This document shows positions 39,897 to 50,414 of a DNA stretch of 64,000 nucleotides, one piece after another. Where the stretch lies: assembly GCA_006937955.1 (NCBI GenBank), contig SSNP01000042.1, positions 2,565,388 through 2,629,387 on the forward strand, read 5' to 3'. Both the position numbers and the translations under genes were made by a program. The DNA is from Pachypanchax playfairii. Its lineage: Eukaryota; Chordata; Actinopteri; Cyprinodontiformes; Aplocheilidae. The notes beneath the pieces are model-generated. The model saw only the letters and a list, made by a program, of their open reading frames with translations. It did no database searches and had not been told where the DNA came from. The number at the start of each line of letters is the position of its first letter. Position 1 is the first letter of the stretch.

Positions 39897-40118
39897 CCCC
39901 CCCAATCCCCCCAATCCCCCCCATCCCCATTCACACTACCACTGTATGATTAGGTGGGCCTGGTTACGCTGCACATGCTTCTCTTGTTTGATTTCATCTA
40001 AGTGTTTGCAGCGCCATCAATGCCTCTTGTTAGTCCTCAGGGATGGCAGCCGCGCTAATTAGCAAAGGGAAAGCCAAATTCAATACAGGGCTGCCCCCCC
40101 CCGCCCCCCCCACCCCCC
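39897..40118 (+). repeat. Two C-rich tracts
   Basis: CCCCCCAAT-type repeats at 39897-39930 and C8/G/C8/A/C6 at 40094-40118, with ordinary sequence between them. Confidence 0.85.
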
Positions 40119-40583
40119 AACACCACCACCAGTCCATCACAAACCAGGATAAATACTGCATACAGAAATGAAGATATTTCAGGGCCTTGGATAAAATATT
40201 TCCAAATGAATTTACTGAAGAGGAAAACGTGCACATACATGTGTATGTTTTAAAACCGTGTGTCTCGTGGATGAAACAGCATCCAGAACGTTTTCAAGTG
40301 GTTCCCAGATGATGAGATAATCCTGAGGTGCAGCACCAAAACTAGATAAATCACAGTATTTGATGAGGTTTATTGAGCTGTTGTCACACACATTATTAGA
40401 ATAACGCTGTAATGTGGGAGTCACCCAAATCAGCTGCTCACTGTACTGAGGTTCTACCTGAGGTTCTACCTGAGGTTCTGTTTTCTAAAAAGGACTAAAA
40501 TTGCCTCTGGTATAAATAAATATATGAATGAATAAACAGATAAATGTTCCCTCTACTCTGTTATAGTCATTAATATATATATA

Positions 40584-40783
40584 CAGTGGGGCAAAAAAGT
40601 ATTTAGTCAGCCACCAATTGTGTAAGTTCTCCCACTTAAAAAGATCAGAGAGGCCTGTAATTTTCATCATAGGTATACCTCAACTATGAGAGACAAAATG
40701 AGGAAAAAAAATCCAGAAAATCACATTGTCTGATTTTTAAAGAATTTATTTGCAAATTATGGTGGAAAATAAGTATTTGGTCA
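40584..40783 (+). repeat. Tc1 copy 1 left terminal inverted repeat
   Basis: 200-bp end repeat. It pairs with 41986-42185 over its whole length with only isolated differences, for example in the A run near the middle. Confidence 0.95.
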
Positions 40784-40799
40784 ATAACAAAAGTTAATC

Positions 40800-41822
40800 T
40801 CAATACTTTGTTATATAGCCTTTGTTGGCAATGACAGAGGTCAAACGTTTTCTGTAAGTCTTCACAAGGTTTTCACACACTGTTGCTGGTATTTTGGCCC
40901 ATTCCTCCATGCAGATCTCCTCTAGAGCAGTGATGTTTTGGGGCTGACGCTGGGCAACACGGACTTTCAACTCCCTCCAGAGATTTTCTATGGGGTTGAG
41001 ATCTGGAGACTGGCTAGGCCACTCCAGGACCTTGAAATGCTTCTTACGAAGCCACTCCTTCGTTGCCCGGGCGGTGTGTTTGGGATCATTGTCATGCTGA
41101 AAGACCCAGCCACGTCTCATTTTCAATGCCCTTGCTGATGGAAGGAGGTTTTCACTCAAAATCTTACGATACATGGCCCCATTCATTCTTTCCTTTACAC
41201 GGATCAGTCGTCCTGGTCCCCTTGCAGAAAAACAGCCCCAAAGCATGATGTTTCCACCCCCATGCTTTACAGTAGGTATGGTGTTCTTTGGATCCAACTC
41301 AGCATTCTTTCCCCTCCAAACACGACAAGTTGAGTTTCTACCAAAAAGTTCTATTTTGGTTTCATCTGACCATATGATGTTCTCCCAATCCTCTTCTGGA
41401 TCATCCAAATGCTCTCTAGCAAACCGCAGACGGGCCTGGACGTGTCCTGGCTTCAGCGGGGGGACACGTCTGGCACTGCAGGATTTGAGTCCCTGGCGGC
41501 GTAGTGTGTTACTGATGGTAGCCTTTGTTACTTTGGTCCCAGCTCTCTGCAGGTCATTCACTAGGTCCCTCCGTGTGGTTCTGGGATTTTTGCTCACCGT
41601 TCTTGTGATCATTTTGACCCCACGGGGTGAGATCTTGCGTGGAGCCCCAGATCGAGGGAGATTATCAGTGGTCTTATATGTCTTCCATTTTCTAATAATT
41701 GCTCCCACAGTTGATTTCTTCACACCAAGCTGCTTACCTATTGCAGATTCAGTCTTCCCAGCCTGGTGAAGGTCTACAATTTTGTTTCTGGTGTCCTTTG
41801 ACAGCTCTTTGGTCTTGGCCAT
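40800..41822 (-). CDS. Tc1 transposase, intact (copy 1)
   Basis: A 340-residue Tc1-family transposase that cuts and rejoins element ends at TA sites. The N-terminal 110 residues form the paired-type double helix-turn-helix DNA-binding region (IVDLHQAGKTESAIGKQLGV is the first helix-turn-helix). A basic linker (GAPRKISPRG, 59-68) sits where Sleeping Beauty relatives have the GRPR-like motif. The catalytic triad is complete: D153 in WSDETKIELF, D244 in FQHDNDPKHT and E279 in LNPIENLW, with 34 residues between the second and third (DD34E). The glycine-rich box VKHGGGNIMLWGCF spans 185-198. The length equals that of Sleeping Beauty-type transposases. Single exon, starting MAKTKELSKD and ending in TGA. 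A TATA box lies 44 bp upstream of the ATG. It differs from copy 2 at residues 57, 90 and 122 only. Confidence 0.97.
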   Translation of the reverse strand: MAKTKELSKDTRNKIVDLHQAGKTESAIGKQLGVKKSTVGAIIRKWKTYKTTDNLPRSGAPRKISPRGVKMITRTVSKNPRTTRRDLVNDLQRAGTKVTKATISNTLRRQGLKSCSARRVPPLKPGHVQARLRFAREHLDDPEEDWENIIWSDETKIELFGRNSTCRVWRGKNAELDPKNTIPTVKHGGGNIMLWGCFSARGPGRLIRVKERMNGAMYRKILSENLLPSARALKMRRGWVFQHDNDPKHTARATKEWLRKKHFKVLEWPSQSPDLNPIENLWRELKVRVAQRQPQNITALEEICMEEWAKIPATVCENLVKTYRKRLTSVIANKGYITKY

Positions 41823-41865
41823 AGTGGAGTTTGGAGCGTGACTGTTTGAGGTTGTGGACAGGTGT

Positions 41866-41873
41866 CTTTTATA
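41866..41873 (-). promoter_or_regulatory. TATA box of Tc1 transposase, copy 1
   Basis: TATAAAAG on the minus strand, 44 bp upstream of the transposase ATG and inside the element, so each copy carries its own core promoter. Confidence 0.6.
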
Positions 41874-41985
41874 CTGATAACGAGTTCACACAGGTGCCAT
41901 TAATACAGGTAACGAGTGGAGGACCGAGGAGCCTCTTAAAGAAGTTACAGGTCTGTGAAAGCCAGAAATCTTACTTGTTTGTAGG

Positions 41986-42185
41986 TGACCAAATACTTAT
42001 TTTCCACCATAATTTGCAAATAAATTCTTTAAAAATCAGACAATGTGATTTTCTGGATTTCTTTTCCTCATTTTGTCTCTCATAGTTGAGGTATACCTAT
42101 GATGAAAATTACAGGCCTCTCTGATCTTTTTAAGTGGGAGAACTTACACAATTGGTGGCTGACTAAATACTTTTTTGCCCCACTG
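41986..42185 (-). repeat. Tc1 copy 1 right terminal inverted repeat
   Basis: 200-bp inverted partner of 40584-40783, ending CCCCACTG next to the TA target duplication. Confidence 0.95.
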
Positions 42186-42295
42186 TATATATACAGATAT
42201 ACATACGTACAGTATATCTGTATATACTGTCATTGTTATGATCAAACTCAGTTCATCTTCTGTTGTTAATAAATCTCATGTTCCTAAATGGAACA
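42186..42295 (+). repeat. 110-bp segment shared with the Tc1 copy 2 right flank
   Basis: Outside the Tc1 end, yet matching 51802-51911 over 110 bp with one difference (G at 42217-type position in the palindrome versus A). It begins with a palindrome (42188-42226) and ends at TGTTCCTAAATGGAACA, a small inverted repeat. Left flanks of the two elements are unrelated. Confidence 0.95.
42188..42226 (+). other. Perfect 15-bp palindrome beside Tc1 copy 1
   Basis: TATATACAGATATAC and its exact complement flank a 9-nt loop. It can form a cruciform directly at the transposon's right border. Confidence 0.9.
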
Positions 42296-43443
42296 GCAGT
42301 CATGTTTCCATACAGACGTCCTAAAATCATCCATTAATGATCAACTCGCCCAAACAAAAGGTTTAAATATTTTCTGTTCCACAATCTGTTAATAGAAGGA
42401 AAAAAGGAAGAAATGCTAATGTTCTAATTTTTATGATCACCGTAAAAAGAAAAACACAGTAAAGAGAGAAAAATAAATAAATCTATATCTTTATTATAAT
42501 TAGACAATTTATTCACTTATTTGGATAGTTTATAAATTAAACTGTCATAAAAATGTTTAGAAAAACATCTGAATATTTTCCTTCTGTTCATGTTCTTTAA
42601 GATTCAACAGGAAGATGTTACAACACACACACACTTGTTGTTTAAAGCAGATAGATAGCAGAGCTACCTGTCTTCAAACACACCGTTCATCGCATCGCGC
42701 CTCTGGCTGTCACATTCTGGCACACGTTGCTGTATCAATAACAAAGTAAAACCTCTAAATGAGTGAGATCAAGCGCCTCTCTGATATCATCGTGATTACT
42801 ATCTGCACATTATAGTAAAAAGGGGTGTTAGATTGTTTTAGATCTGGTTTGCTTTGGGGAGTGAAGAGGGCAAGCTGAGGCCTGCTTGAGGCAGCTTTCC
42901 TGTGTTAGATGAGAGGAGCGGGGGAGAAAAGGGAAACCCGTGTTTTCACTGACTGATATCCAGATCTAACAAACCAGAGATTCACCACTTGTAATTTCAG
43001 ATGTTTAAAGATCCTCTGAAGAGGAAAGAGACTACAAAGCAGCTGACTTTGACATGGTTTGTCTCACTTTATAGCCAAGTGTAATGAAAGACATGTTGTG
43101 TCCATCAAAGGGAATTTTAGGGTCTCTATTAATTTCTGTTTAGAGATAAATAATCTGTTTGATATCCGACTGCTGATTGTTCTGCTGACCCTCATAGTTA
43201 AATGACTGACATCACATTAACAATAGAAATCTACAAGTCCTACAATCTTGGAACTGATTGGTTGATTTATTTTATACAAAAGCATTTGGTCCAACTGAGT
43301 TTTCTGAAAGCGCGTGTCTGATTAATATGAAGAGAGTAGATTTTAGTTCATCTCCTGAAGTTGTTTTTCAACTAGCAACACTTGAAGTTTTACACACACA
43401 CGTACGCACACACACACACATTAACAATGAGACTTTCTCTCAC

Positions 43444-43654
43444 CGTCTTGTTCTGTCTTGGTCAGCTCGACCAGCTTCTTTTGTTTCAGCGTGTCCACCA
43501 CGTCCGCCAGACTTCCTTTGCGTCGCTCTGGAGTCCCAAATGTGAGACAGACCATGGGCTCGCTGCGGTCCCTGGGACACTCCTCTGGCTTGGGGGGGGA
43601 GGTAGAGCTAGTCCTGTACGTATAGGCTGAGCAGCCCTTACTGCTTTCATTGTC
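43444..43654 (-). CDS. sox6: sox6 coding exon 2 (residues 75-144 plus one base)
   Basis: Acceptor TTTGTTTCTTTTTAG|GAC at 43654 and donor GACG|GTGAGAG at 43444; 211 nt, entering in phase 0 and leaving with one base. The peptide begins DNESSKGCSAYTYRTSSTSP and contains TFGTPERRKGSLADVVDTLK followed by QKKLVELTKTEQD. This block is nearly invariant among SoxD proteins and lies just before the coiled coil. The substitutions relative to mammalian SOX6 are mostly in the first 35 residues. A 16-bp minisatellite begins 138 nt upstream of the acceptor in intron 1. The exon is about 1.3 kb from the nearer Tc1 copy. Confidence 0.97.
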
Positions 43655-46206
43655 CTAAAAAGAAACAAATAATTAGAATTAACAAATAAACATGATTACA
43701 TATTTAAACTGGTTGGTTTTTCTTCTAAAAAGACGACGCATATATTTATCTAACAGCTCCTGACTGTGTGCCTCCAGAACTACAATGCTGCTTAGCATGG
43801 ACTGATATTAGCATGGACTGATATTAGCATGGACTGATGTTAGCATGGACTGATGTTAGCATGGACGGATGTTAGCATGGAATGATGTTAGCATGGACTG
43901 ATGTTAGCATGGACTGATGTTAGCATGGACGGATGTTAGCATGGACTGATGTTAGCATGGACGGATGTTAGCATGGAATGATGTTAGCATGGATGGATGT
44001 TAGCATGGACTGATGTTAGCATGGACGGATGTTAGCATGGACTGATGTTAGCATGGATGGATGTTATCATGGACTGATGTTAGCATGGACTGATGTTAGC
44101 ATGGACGGATGTGAGCATGGACTGATGTTAGCATGGATGGATGTTAGCATGGACTGATGTTAGCATGGACGGATGTTAGCATGGACGGATGTTAGCATGG
44201 ACTGATGTTAGCATGGATGGATGTTAGTATGGACGGATGTTAGCATGGACTGATGTTAGCATGGACTGATGTTAGCATGGACGGATGTTAGCATGGACTG
44301 ATGTTAGCATGGACGGATGTTAGCATGGACTGATGTTAGCATGGACTGATGTTAGCATGGACTGTCCACAGTAACACGCAGATGTCAGGTTCAGAACTAG
44401 ATTTTAATTCTGACAATATGTGATGATTAAAGAACCTGATCCATGTGTCTTCAGGAGTCCTAACCCTGCTCGAGTCACTGCCGTGTCATACGTTGACCCA
44501 GTCTGACAAACATCTGCTTTTCAAACGCTCTGATGACACTCCAGATCAGGCAAAAGAAGAAAACATGTTTTCCAACTTTCATTCATGGATTAATCAAGTG
44601 TCCTTATTGCAGCTATTTAAAAACAGGGAAATCCTTTTTGTTCCCACAGCGATGAGATGGTACCGTTAACAGCATCTCAAGTGATGCTAACTTTCAAGTG
44701 GCTTCCTGAGATGTGATCTTTATTAGACTTCAGCCTTTTGTTATAAAACCTTTTTTCTTTACAGTGAAAACCAGAAAGCAGCTAAAACATTTGATTAATC
44801 TTATGCTGCATCAAGCAGGTGTCCCACTGGTGTTTGTTTAGTTTTGTTAAGCAAGAGATACAAAGGGTTTATATTTATCTAGAAGATAATTCCTTCAAGT
44901 TGATCATATTGTCCCACACAACAGACACTTTAGCACAGGTGTCCTAATGCGGAGGCTATTTCAGGATGCTTCCCCCATTCCTTAAAGAGTGAGGGGGGTC
45001 TCCAAGATCTTTTGCTGGCTTATGTTTCAAAGACAACGGGCCTTAGTGAGCTGCAGGATCTTAAGATGCCCTTGAAATGGTTCCAACAGGCCGTGTTGTG
45101 CACTTTGTCTTTAAGCAGGAGATGCCTCTGTAATGAGGATTGGGGGATAGTGTGTCACCAGTGGATTGTTCAGGCCTGTTGTTCTAAGTCCACACACTCG
45201 GGGAGTTATGGAAGCAGGCAGGAAGGCCTAATGATCAGATGGGCGTGTGAGACAACACATGTGAATCTGTAAATCACCCTTCAGCAAAGCACAGAAACCT
45301 GAACTCATCTAACTATCAGTTTTCAACTACTTTTAAAAATGTCACCGAACATTTTAGTCCTTCTTAGGTAGTTGATTTAATTACCCTCTTCCAGACTTAA
45401 TGCAGCCAACGGTTTCTGCTGCAGCATTGCATGTGGTTGTTTTCAAGCCTTTCTTTGGAGTTTTGGTGGATTGAAAAACATTTTTGCCTTAAGCTAGCAG
45501 TGCTGACACTGAAGCAAAGTAAAATCAAAGTTCCTGTAAGGTTTGATTCTGCTTAAGGATCTTATGATGCACTGAAAGCTGAAACATAAAGGAAGGCTAA
45601 AATTTCAAAGCAACTAAAGAAAATAGATTTAATAATCTCTAATACTAAAAACTTTGAAACGTGAAGTGTGTTTGGACATAATGTTGATGACAATGGAAAC
45701 CTTATTCCAAGAACTTTCCTCAACTCAGAAGCTCAAGTCAAACCTGTTTCATCCATTTGGGACCAAAAGAACCTGAAGCCAAGTAAGCACCACGTCAACA
45801 TCTACACACACAAACACCTGAAAACACGCTGTGGAGATGAGAAGAATCTGAGGGTATAGCTCTCATGAGGAGGACCCTCAGTGGGCTGCCTTCAGCACTG
45901 CCTGCAGCAAACAGACCACAGACAACTGCTGTTGTGTGAGTGCGTGCGCTCAGTGTGGGTTTGTATATATATATATGCATGTAAAAGTGTACACACAAGA
46001 GTCCATGATCATCATTATGCATGAGAATTTGCACACCCTCTGTGCTCCAGCAAGTATTTCATGAGTGTTTTATGAGCAGCGTGCCCCAAGTGTGTTCAGC
46101 ATGTACACACAGCAGCTGCCTTTGTTTTATAGATTTGAGTTATGGCGACGTATCTGATGATAGGGCCCGGTCAGTTTCTCTTCTCTGTGCGTAATTCACT
46201 TCTCAC
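43655..46206 (-). other. sox6: sox6 intron 1 (first between coding exons)
   Basis: A 2.55-kb intron. The 16-bp minisatellite at 43793-44364 lies close to the exon 2 acceptor. The block 44800-45260 is unique, balanced in composition and a candidate regulatory element. A short TA run and CA-like sequence lie at 45960-46000. Confidence 0.85.
43793..44364 (+). repeat. 16-bp minisatellite, about 36 units
   Basis: Tandem TAGCATGGACTGATGT with variants ACGGAT, ATGGAT and AATGAT. The first units carry GATATT in place of GATGTT. 572 bp in sox6 intron 1, ending 138 nt from the exon 2 acceptor. Confidence 0.97.
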
Positions 46207-46428
46207 CATCACAGCAGGGCCGACGTTTTCCCACTCAGCGTCTGTGGGTTTCTCACTGGGAGGCAGAAGTTCATCTGGGTGCGGCTGATTGTGCAACAAA
46301 GGTGATGACGGCGTCTCTGCGGGGCAGTCTCTCTCATCATCAGCCCAGGCTGCGTTGTCCTGACCCGCCACTTCCGCCTCCTCAGACGGTGGCAGAAACG
46401 GAGGAGTTACTTGCATGGAAGACATCAT
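46207..46428 (-). CDS. sox6: sox6 coding exon 1 (start codon; residues 1-74)
   Basis: The exon starts at 46429 after a TTTTTCCACAG acceptor, so only one untranslated base precedes the ATG at 46428. It ends at an ATG|GTGAGA donor at 46207. Two methionines are in tandem (46428 and 46425), followed by SSMQVTPPF; I took the first, but the second matches the family start MSS better. The segment is acidic and proline-rich. Most of it differs from mammalian SOX6, but HNQPHPDEL corresponds to the conserved HNKPHSEEL and DAEWENV to DADWDSV, which fixes the identity. The exon ends in phase 0. No domain of known structure lies here. The exon sits between two direct Tc1 copies (40584-42185 and 50199-51801). 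Confidence 0.9.
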
Positions 46429-48791
46429 TCTGTGGAAAAAGTGAAAGCTTTTTGATTCCTTTGGTTTTTATTCTTTGAATTACAGTTAAATCAACCAGCA
46501 GACATGTAAACAGAAGGGACACAGAAACATCAGCAAACCGCAGCTGTTGGGTCGTCTTGGTTCTTAAATGACTAATCCCAACAATTGCTTCTAATCAACT
46601 ACATTTACAGGATCCCAAAAGTGGGAATTAACATTTCCTGCAGATTCTGCAGATTTTTGTTTAGCTAGTTTAGCATGTTTCATCCCAACAAGAAGAACCG
46701 GACTTATTGTAACAATTGTTGAATTAACCCACTGCCAAAGAAACCGGCATGGCAAAATAAATGACAAATGTTAAATAAATAACTCAGCAGAAGCAAGAGT
46801 TCATTATTCTCTAAATCCTGGATAAAACTATGTAGAATGACCCAAAGTGGTTTAAGGAGCGAGTAAGTGCAGCAGAGGTGGCACCTAAACCAGAGATCAT
46901 TATTGTTCATTAACAGTTTGCTGAGTCTGAAGTTGGTTTCCTGTCTGCTACTGAAGGTCTTCTTCAGGGTTTTTGTGTCATGGTGTTATGGTTTTGTTTT
47001 TTTAAACTTTCAGAGCTTTTTGATCTTTTGTAATTTAATATATTCTTATAGTTATTGTTATTTGTTAATTTCTGATTTTTAATGTTTTGGTTCGCTCTGG
47101 TGTTTCATTGCTCACTGTTCCTTTCCTTCAGCTCGCCACTCACACCTGAATCTGCTAATAAACCCACCTGCTTCTAATCCAGCAATCACCCCTCCCAGTA
47201 TATATAATCCTGAGTTTCTCCTTCTCCTCACCAGGTTCAGGGTTTTGTAGCAGTGCTTCCTTAGTCTTTTAAAAATGCAAAGATATAAATTAAATTAAAA
47301 AGAAAAAACTTAAGCAACTGGTAGTTTCTTATTTTATGAATTTACACTTAACAATTTTTGGACTTATATCTTTTCATGCTTACAAAGTGTAATACACTTA
47401 TAATATTAATCTGTAAGAAACCATCCAAATTATCATTCCATCAAAGTTTTTTCACAATAAGACGGTTTTCTGTCTAAACCTCAGACTAAAATGTAATTAG
47501 TCCAGTCAATAATTTCTCATTACTTCCATTTTTTGCACTTTTATTTACTCAAAAAATCATTAACCAACTTTTTTCTTATCACACTCTTCATCAGTTACAT
47601 GGTTTCAGCTCTGAATTGGCAATTATTTTGTCTTTATGTGGCAAATTCCAATGCAAATTCAAATGCGCACAAACACACATACAAGCGCGCACACACACAT
47701 ACACACACTATTGTGTGGCAGTCCAAAAATGGATGCATTGAACAGTGAAGAAGAAAAATACCAGAGAAGATTCACACTTCACAGGAAATGAACTTATTTC
47801 TCAGTATACAGCATGTAAATTATTTCAAACGTATCTCATAAAATGTTCAGGATTCTAATCTGGACTGGCTGTTTTTCAGGGACTATGTGTGGCATGATGT
47901 TCTATGCATGTCACATGTTTTACTGCCTCTTTTGGAATGTAGCATCCAGTGACTCTGTAATGCAGGTTAAATTAGAGGAGTGTGTCGTGAGTGTAATGGC
48001 ACGAGAACTGAAACTTCTTCAACTCTCACCATTAATAATGTCATGCTGCAAAAAAATTACTGGCAGTCCAAGAACAAACTGTACCAATAATTGTTTTTAT
48101 AATAAAAAAGTTTAATGATCTCTGTGTGTTAAAGGTACAATAAATCTAAGTTAATTTTCTCAAATAGGAGTCCAAAATTCTTTAGATCCTTCCTTCAGGT
48201 GCCATAACTCACTATTAAAAACATTAACAAAAACAACAGTAGCACTCTGTTTATTCCTGCTTCCCTGACCAAACAAGTTACAGCACCTCATTCTAATATT
48301 CAGTGTTGAGAAGAGTCAAACAAAGAAACAATTCAGATTGTAGATAATAGATTCTAGATGCTACATATGAGTATAGCCGTCTAGGTGTTTATCAGGGCTA
48401 CAACAGATAAAAAAATACAACAGTGCAACATGAAGATGAGAGCCAGACAAGAATCTTTACAGAGTGTCGAACAGCTGAAATCAAGTATTCAGCCAAAATG
48501 CACAGAGATTCCTCAGGTGAGGTCAGAATAATGAAAACTAAAAGCAAAAGCTGTAATTATCATTAAACCTTGCTGCCTGCACTCCGTAACGTCCTCATTC
48601 CATGATAAAATCTGATTGAAAGTTTTGGAATAGGGGAGCTAAGCTTTGACACATGGATGAGTGCTTGAGATTTTTACCTGTGGGACAAGCAACAAGTAAC
48701 AAATCACTAATCCATGATCAACTTGTGTACTTCCCACCGGTGCTATGAGAGAGCAGCAGGAGCCAAAGGAAAGAGAAGACAGAAGATAGGT

Positions 48792-48801
48792 CTATTTTTA
48801 G
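48792..48801. promoter_or_regulatory. Candidate MEF2 site
   Basis: CTATTTTTAG fits the MEF2 consensus YTAWWWWTAR exactly. It lies in a unique block (48480-48990) upstream of sox6 exon 1. A match of this length can occur by chance. Confidence 0.25.
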
Positions 48802-49769
48802 CTGACAATATTGCTGCTGCTGTGTTTATGGGGAAGCTTAAGTCTTAGTTTCGTGGAAGTGCTGTCTCATATGGCCAGGAATGCCTAGACTCTTAGCCCG
48901 CTGCCACTGATAGGGTTTCACCGTGCTGTGGGACTTAAGTTTGCTCACCACAAGGCCTTTTGTATTTTGCAGGAGCAAGAAATCAGCAACTTCAAATGCG
49001 GATCATCAAGAAAATGATCACATAACTACTGCTTTCACAACTTTTTTGTTTAACTAACATGGCGAACTTTTAGATCTGAAGTAAACAATGAATGTATTTA
49101 TTTTCTAAGCCATAAAAAAGCTTTAATTTAAATGTATAAAAAGAGTATAGATCAAAAGAAATGATCCAGAAAATAAGTTGCAGAAATATTTGTTTTTACA
49201 GTTTTTAATGTAGGAGATGTAACATGTTTAAAATCCTTCATTTCTAGTTTAAAGATGCAACTCGGAGCTCAGAAGCAGCAGTAGGGGTTTTGATACGTGC
49301 ACTCTGCAGTGCACGTGTGTTCGTAAGATTCTGTTGTAAAAACCTTAAAAATGATAAAACCTCAAGTGCAAATGTGTAAAAACTATTAAAAACATCATAT
49401 GATTATTCTGTCAGGTCTGATGTTTTACATTTTAAAGGATGGAAACAGAACTGGGTTCTCCTCACTCCTTTTTGATGTATGTGAAGAAACTGTTTTAGAC
49501 AATTTCACCTACACCTCGGGTGTAATGCTCCCGTCCTCAGGGGCCATTGTCCTACATGGTTTTCATGTTTTCCAGATCCAACCATCAACTTAAATAAAAA
49601 CTAGACCAGGCGTTTCCACCGTTGTTGAAAAGTGAAACCATAGTCTCACCTCTCCAGAATCTGTGCAGTAGAGACGTGAGACTGAACGTCCCTCCTACTC
49701 ACCCACATACAATCAAGGTGTTTTTGTGCATCATAAAACTAATTACAGAATACTAACTAATTGTAACTA

Positions 49770-50196
49770 ATTACAGCTCGTCTGCATTGGCTGCCTGTTT
49801 GTTTTAGAAGCAAATTTAAAATTTTGCTTTTTACTTTTAAGGCTCTTCACTCTTTGGCTCCTATTTACCTCTCTCAGCTGCTTGACTGGTATGTTCTTGG
49901 CCGGGCTCTACGCTCCCTCGACCAGCGTCTGTTGCGCATCCCGCCCGGTCATTTTAAGTCTCGGGGCGAACGGGCCTTTTCTATCTGTGCCCCAAAACTA
50001 AGGAACCAGCTCCCCATGACTGTCCAACTCTCTCCCTCCATCACTGTCTATAAATCTCAGCTAAAGACACATTTCTATTCTATTGCTTTTAATGTCGATT
50101 GTATTTTCTTGTCTTATTGTTTTATTGTTGTATTTATTGTATTGTCCAGCACTTTGGAGGAGTAGTCCTGTAAAAGGGCTCTATAAATAAACGTGG
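49770..50196 (+). mobile_element. LINE 3' fragment (L2/Rex1-like), 5'-truncated
   Basis: Reading frame from 49782 gives LHWLPVCFRSKFKILLFTFK then ALHSLAPIYLSQLL, later SLDQRLLRIP, GERAFSICAPKLRNQLP and KSQLKTHFYSIAF. This is the well-known C-terminal end of reverse transcriptase ORF2 in fish L2/CR1-type LINEs. The frame ends at 50165, followed by a short 3' tail (GGGCTCTATAAATAAA) typical of such elements. The rest of the LINE is missing. Tc1 copy 2 sits directly after it. Confidence 0.85.
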
Positions 50197-50414
50197 TACA
50201 GTGGGGCAAAAAAGTATTTAGTCAGCCACCAATTGTGTAAGTTCTCCCACTTAAAAAGATCAGAGAGGCCTGTAATTTTCATCATAGGTATACCTCAACT
50301 ATGAGAGACAAAATGAGGGAAAAAAATTCAGAAAATCACATTGTCTGATTTTTAAAGAATTTATTTGCAAATTATGGTGGAAAATAAGTATTTGGTCAAT
50401 AACAAAAGTTAATC

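Larger units (their letters stand above)
40584..42185 (-). mobile_element. Tc1/mariner element, full length (copy 1)
   Basis: A 1,602-bp Tc1-like DNA transposon. Terminal inverted repeats of 200 bp (40584-40783 and 41986-42185) start with CAGTGGGGCAAAAAAGTATT and are almost perfect inverted copies. TA dinucleotides flank both ends (40582-40583, 42186-42187), the standard Tc1 target duplication. An uninterrupted 340-residue transposase frame fills the centre. Long repeats with an outer and an inner similarity block resemble the IR/DR layout of fish Tc1 elements. The intact frame and near-identical repeats indicate a young insertion. It lies in sox6 intron 2, transposase in the same direction as sox6. 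Confidence 0.97.
25537..43443 (-). other. sox6: sox6 intron 2
   Basis: A 17.9-kb intron, the largest here. It contains a degraded interspersed repeat (25905-26160), nested hAT elements (30350-31959), a degenerate GGACT tract (32672-32928), the second TG-embedded repeat with a sequencing gap (34101-34457), compound tetranucleotide repeats (38366-38670), C-rich tracts near 39.9 and 40.1 kb, and an intact Tc1 (40584-42185). Blocks 26800-28450 and 36080-38200 look unique and may hold conserved non-coding DNA. No further exon was seen. Confidence 0.85.

Noticed and set aside
41173..41769. 198-residue frame on the plus strand inside Tc1 copy 1 (and its twin at 50788-51384)
   Set aside because: It is the antisense shadow of the transposase frame; the peptide has no domain.
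47081..47260. LTR-like leader sequence
   Set aside because: The CACCTG-rich, TATATAA-containing stretch looks like a fish retroelement leader, but no matching repeat, primer binding site or coding region was found.
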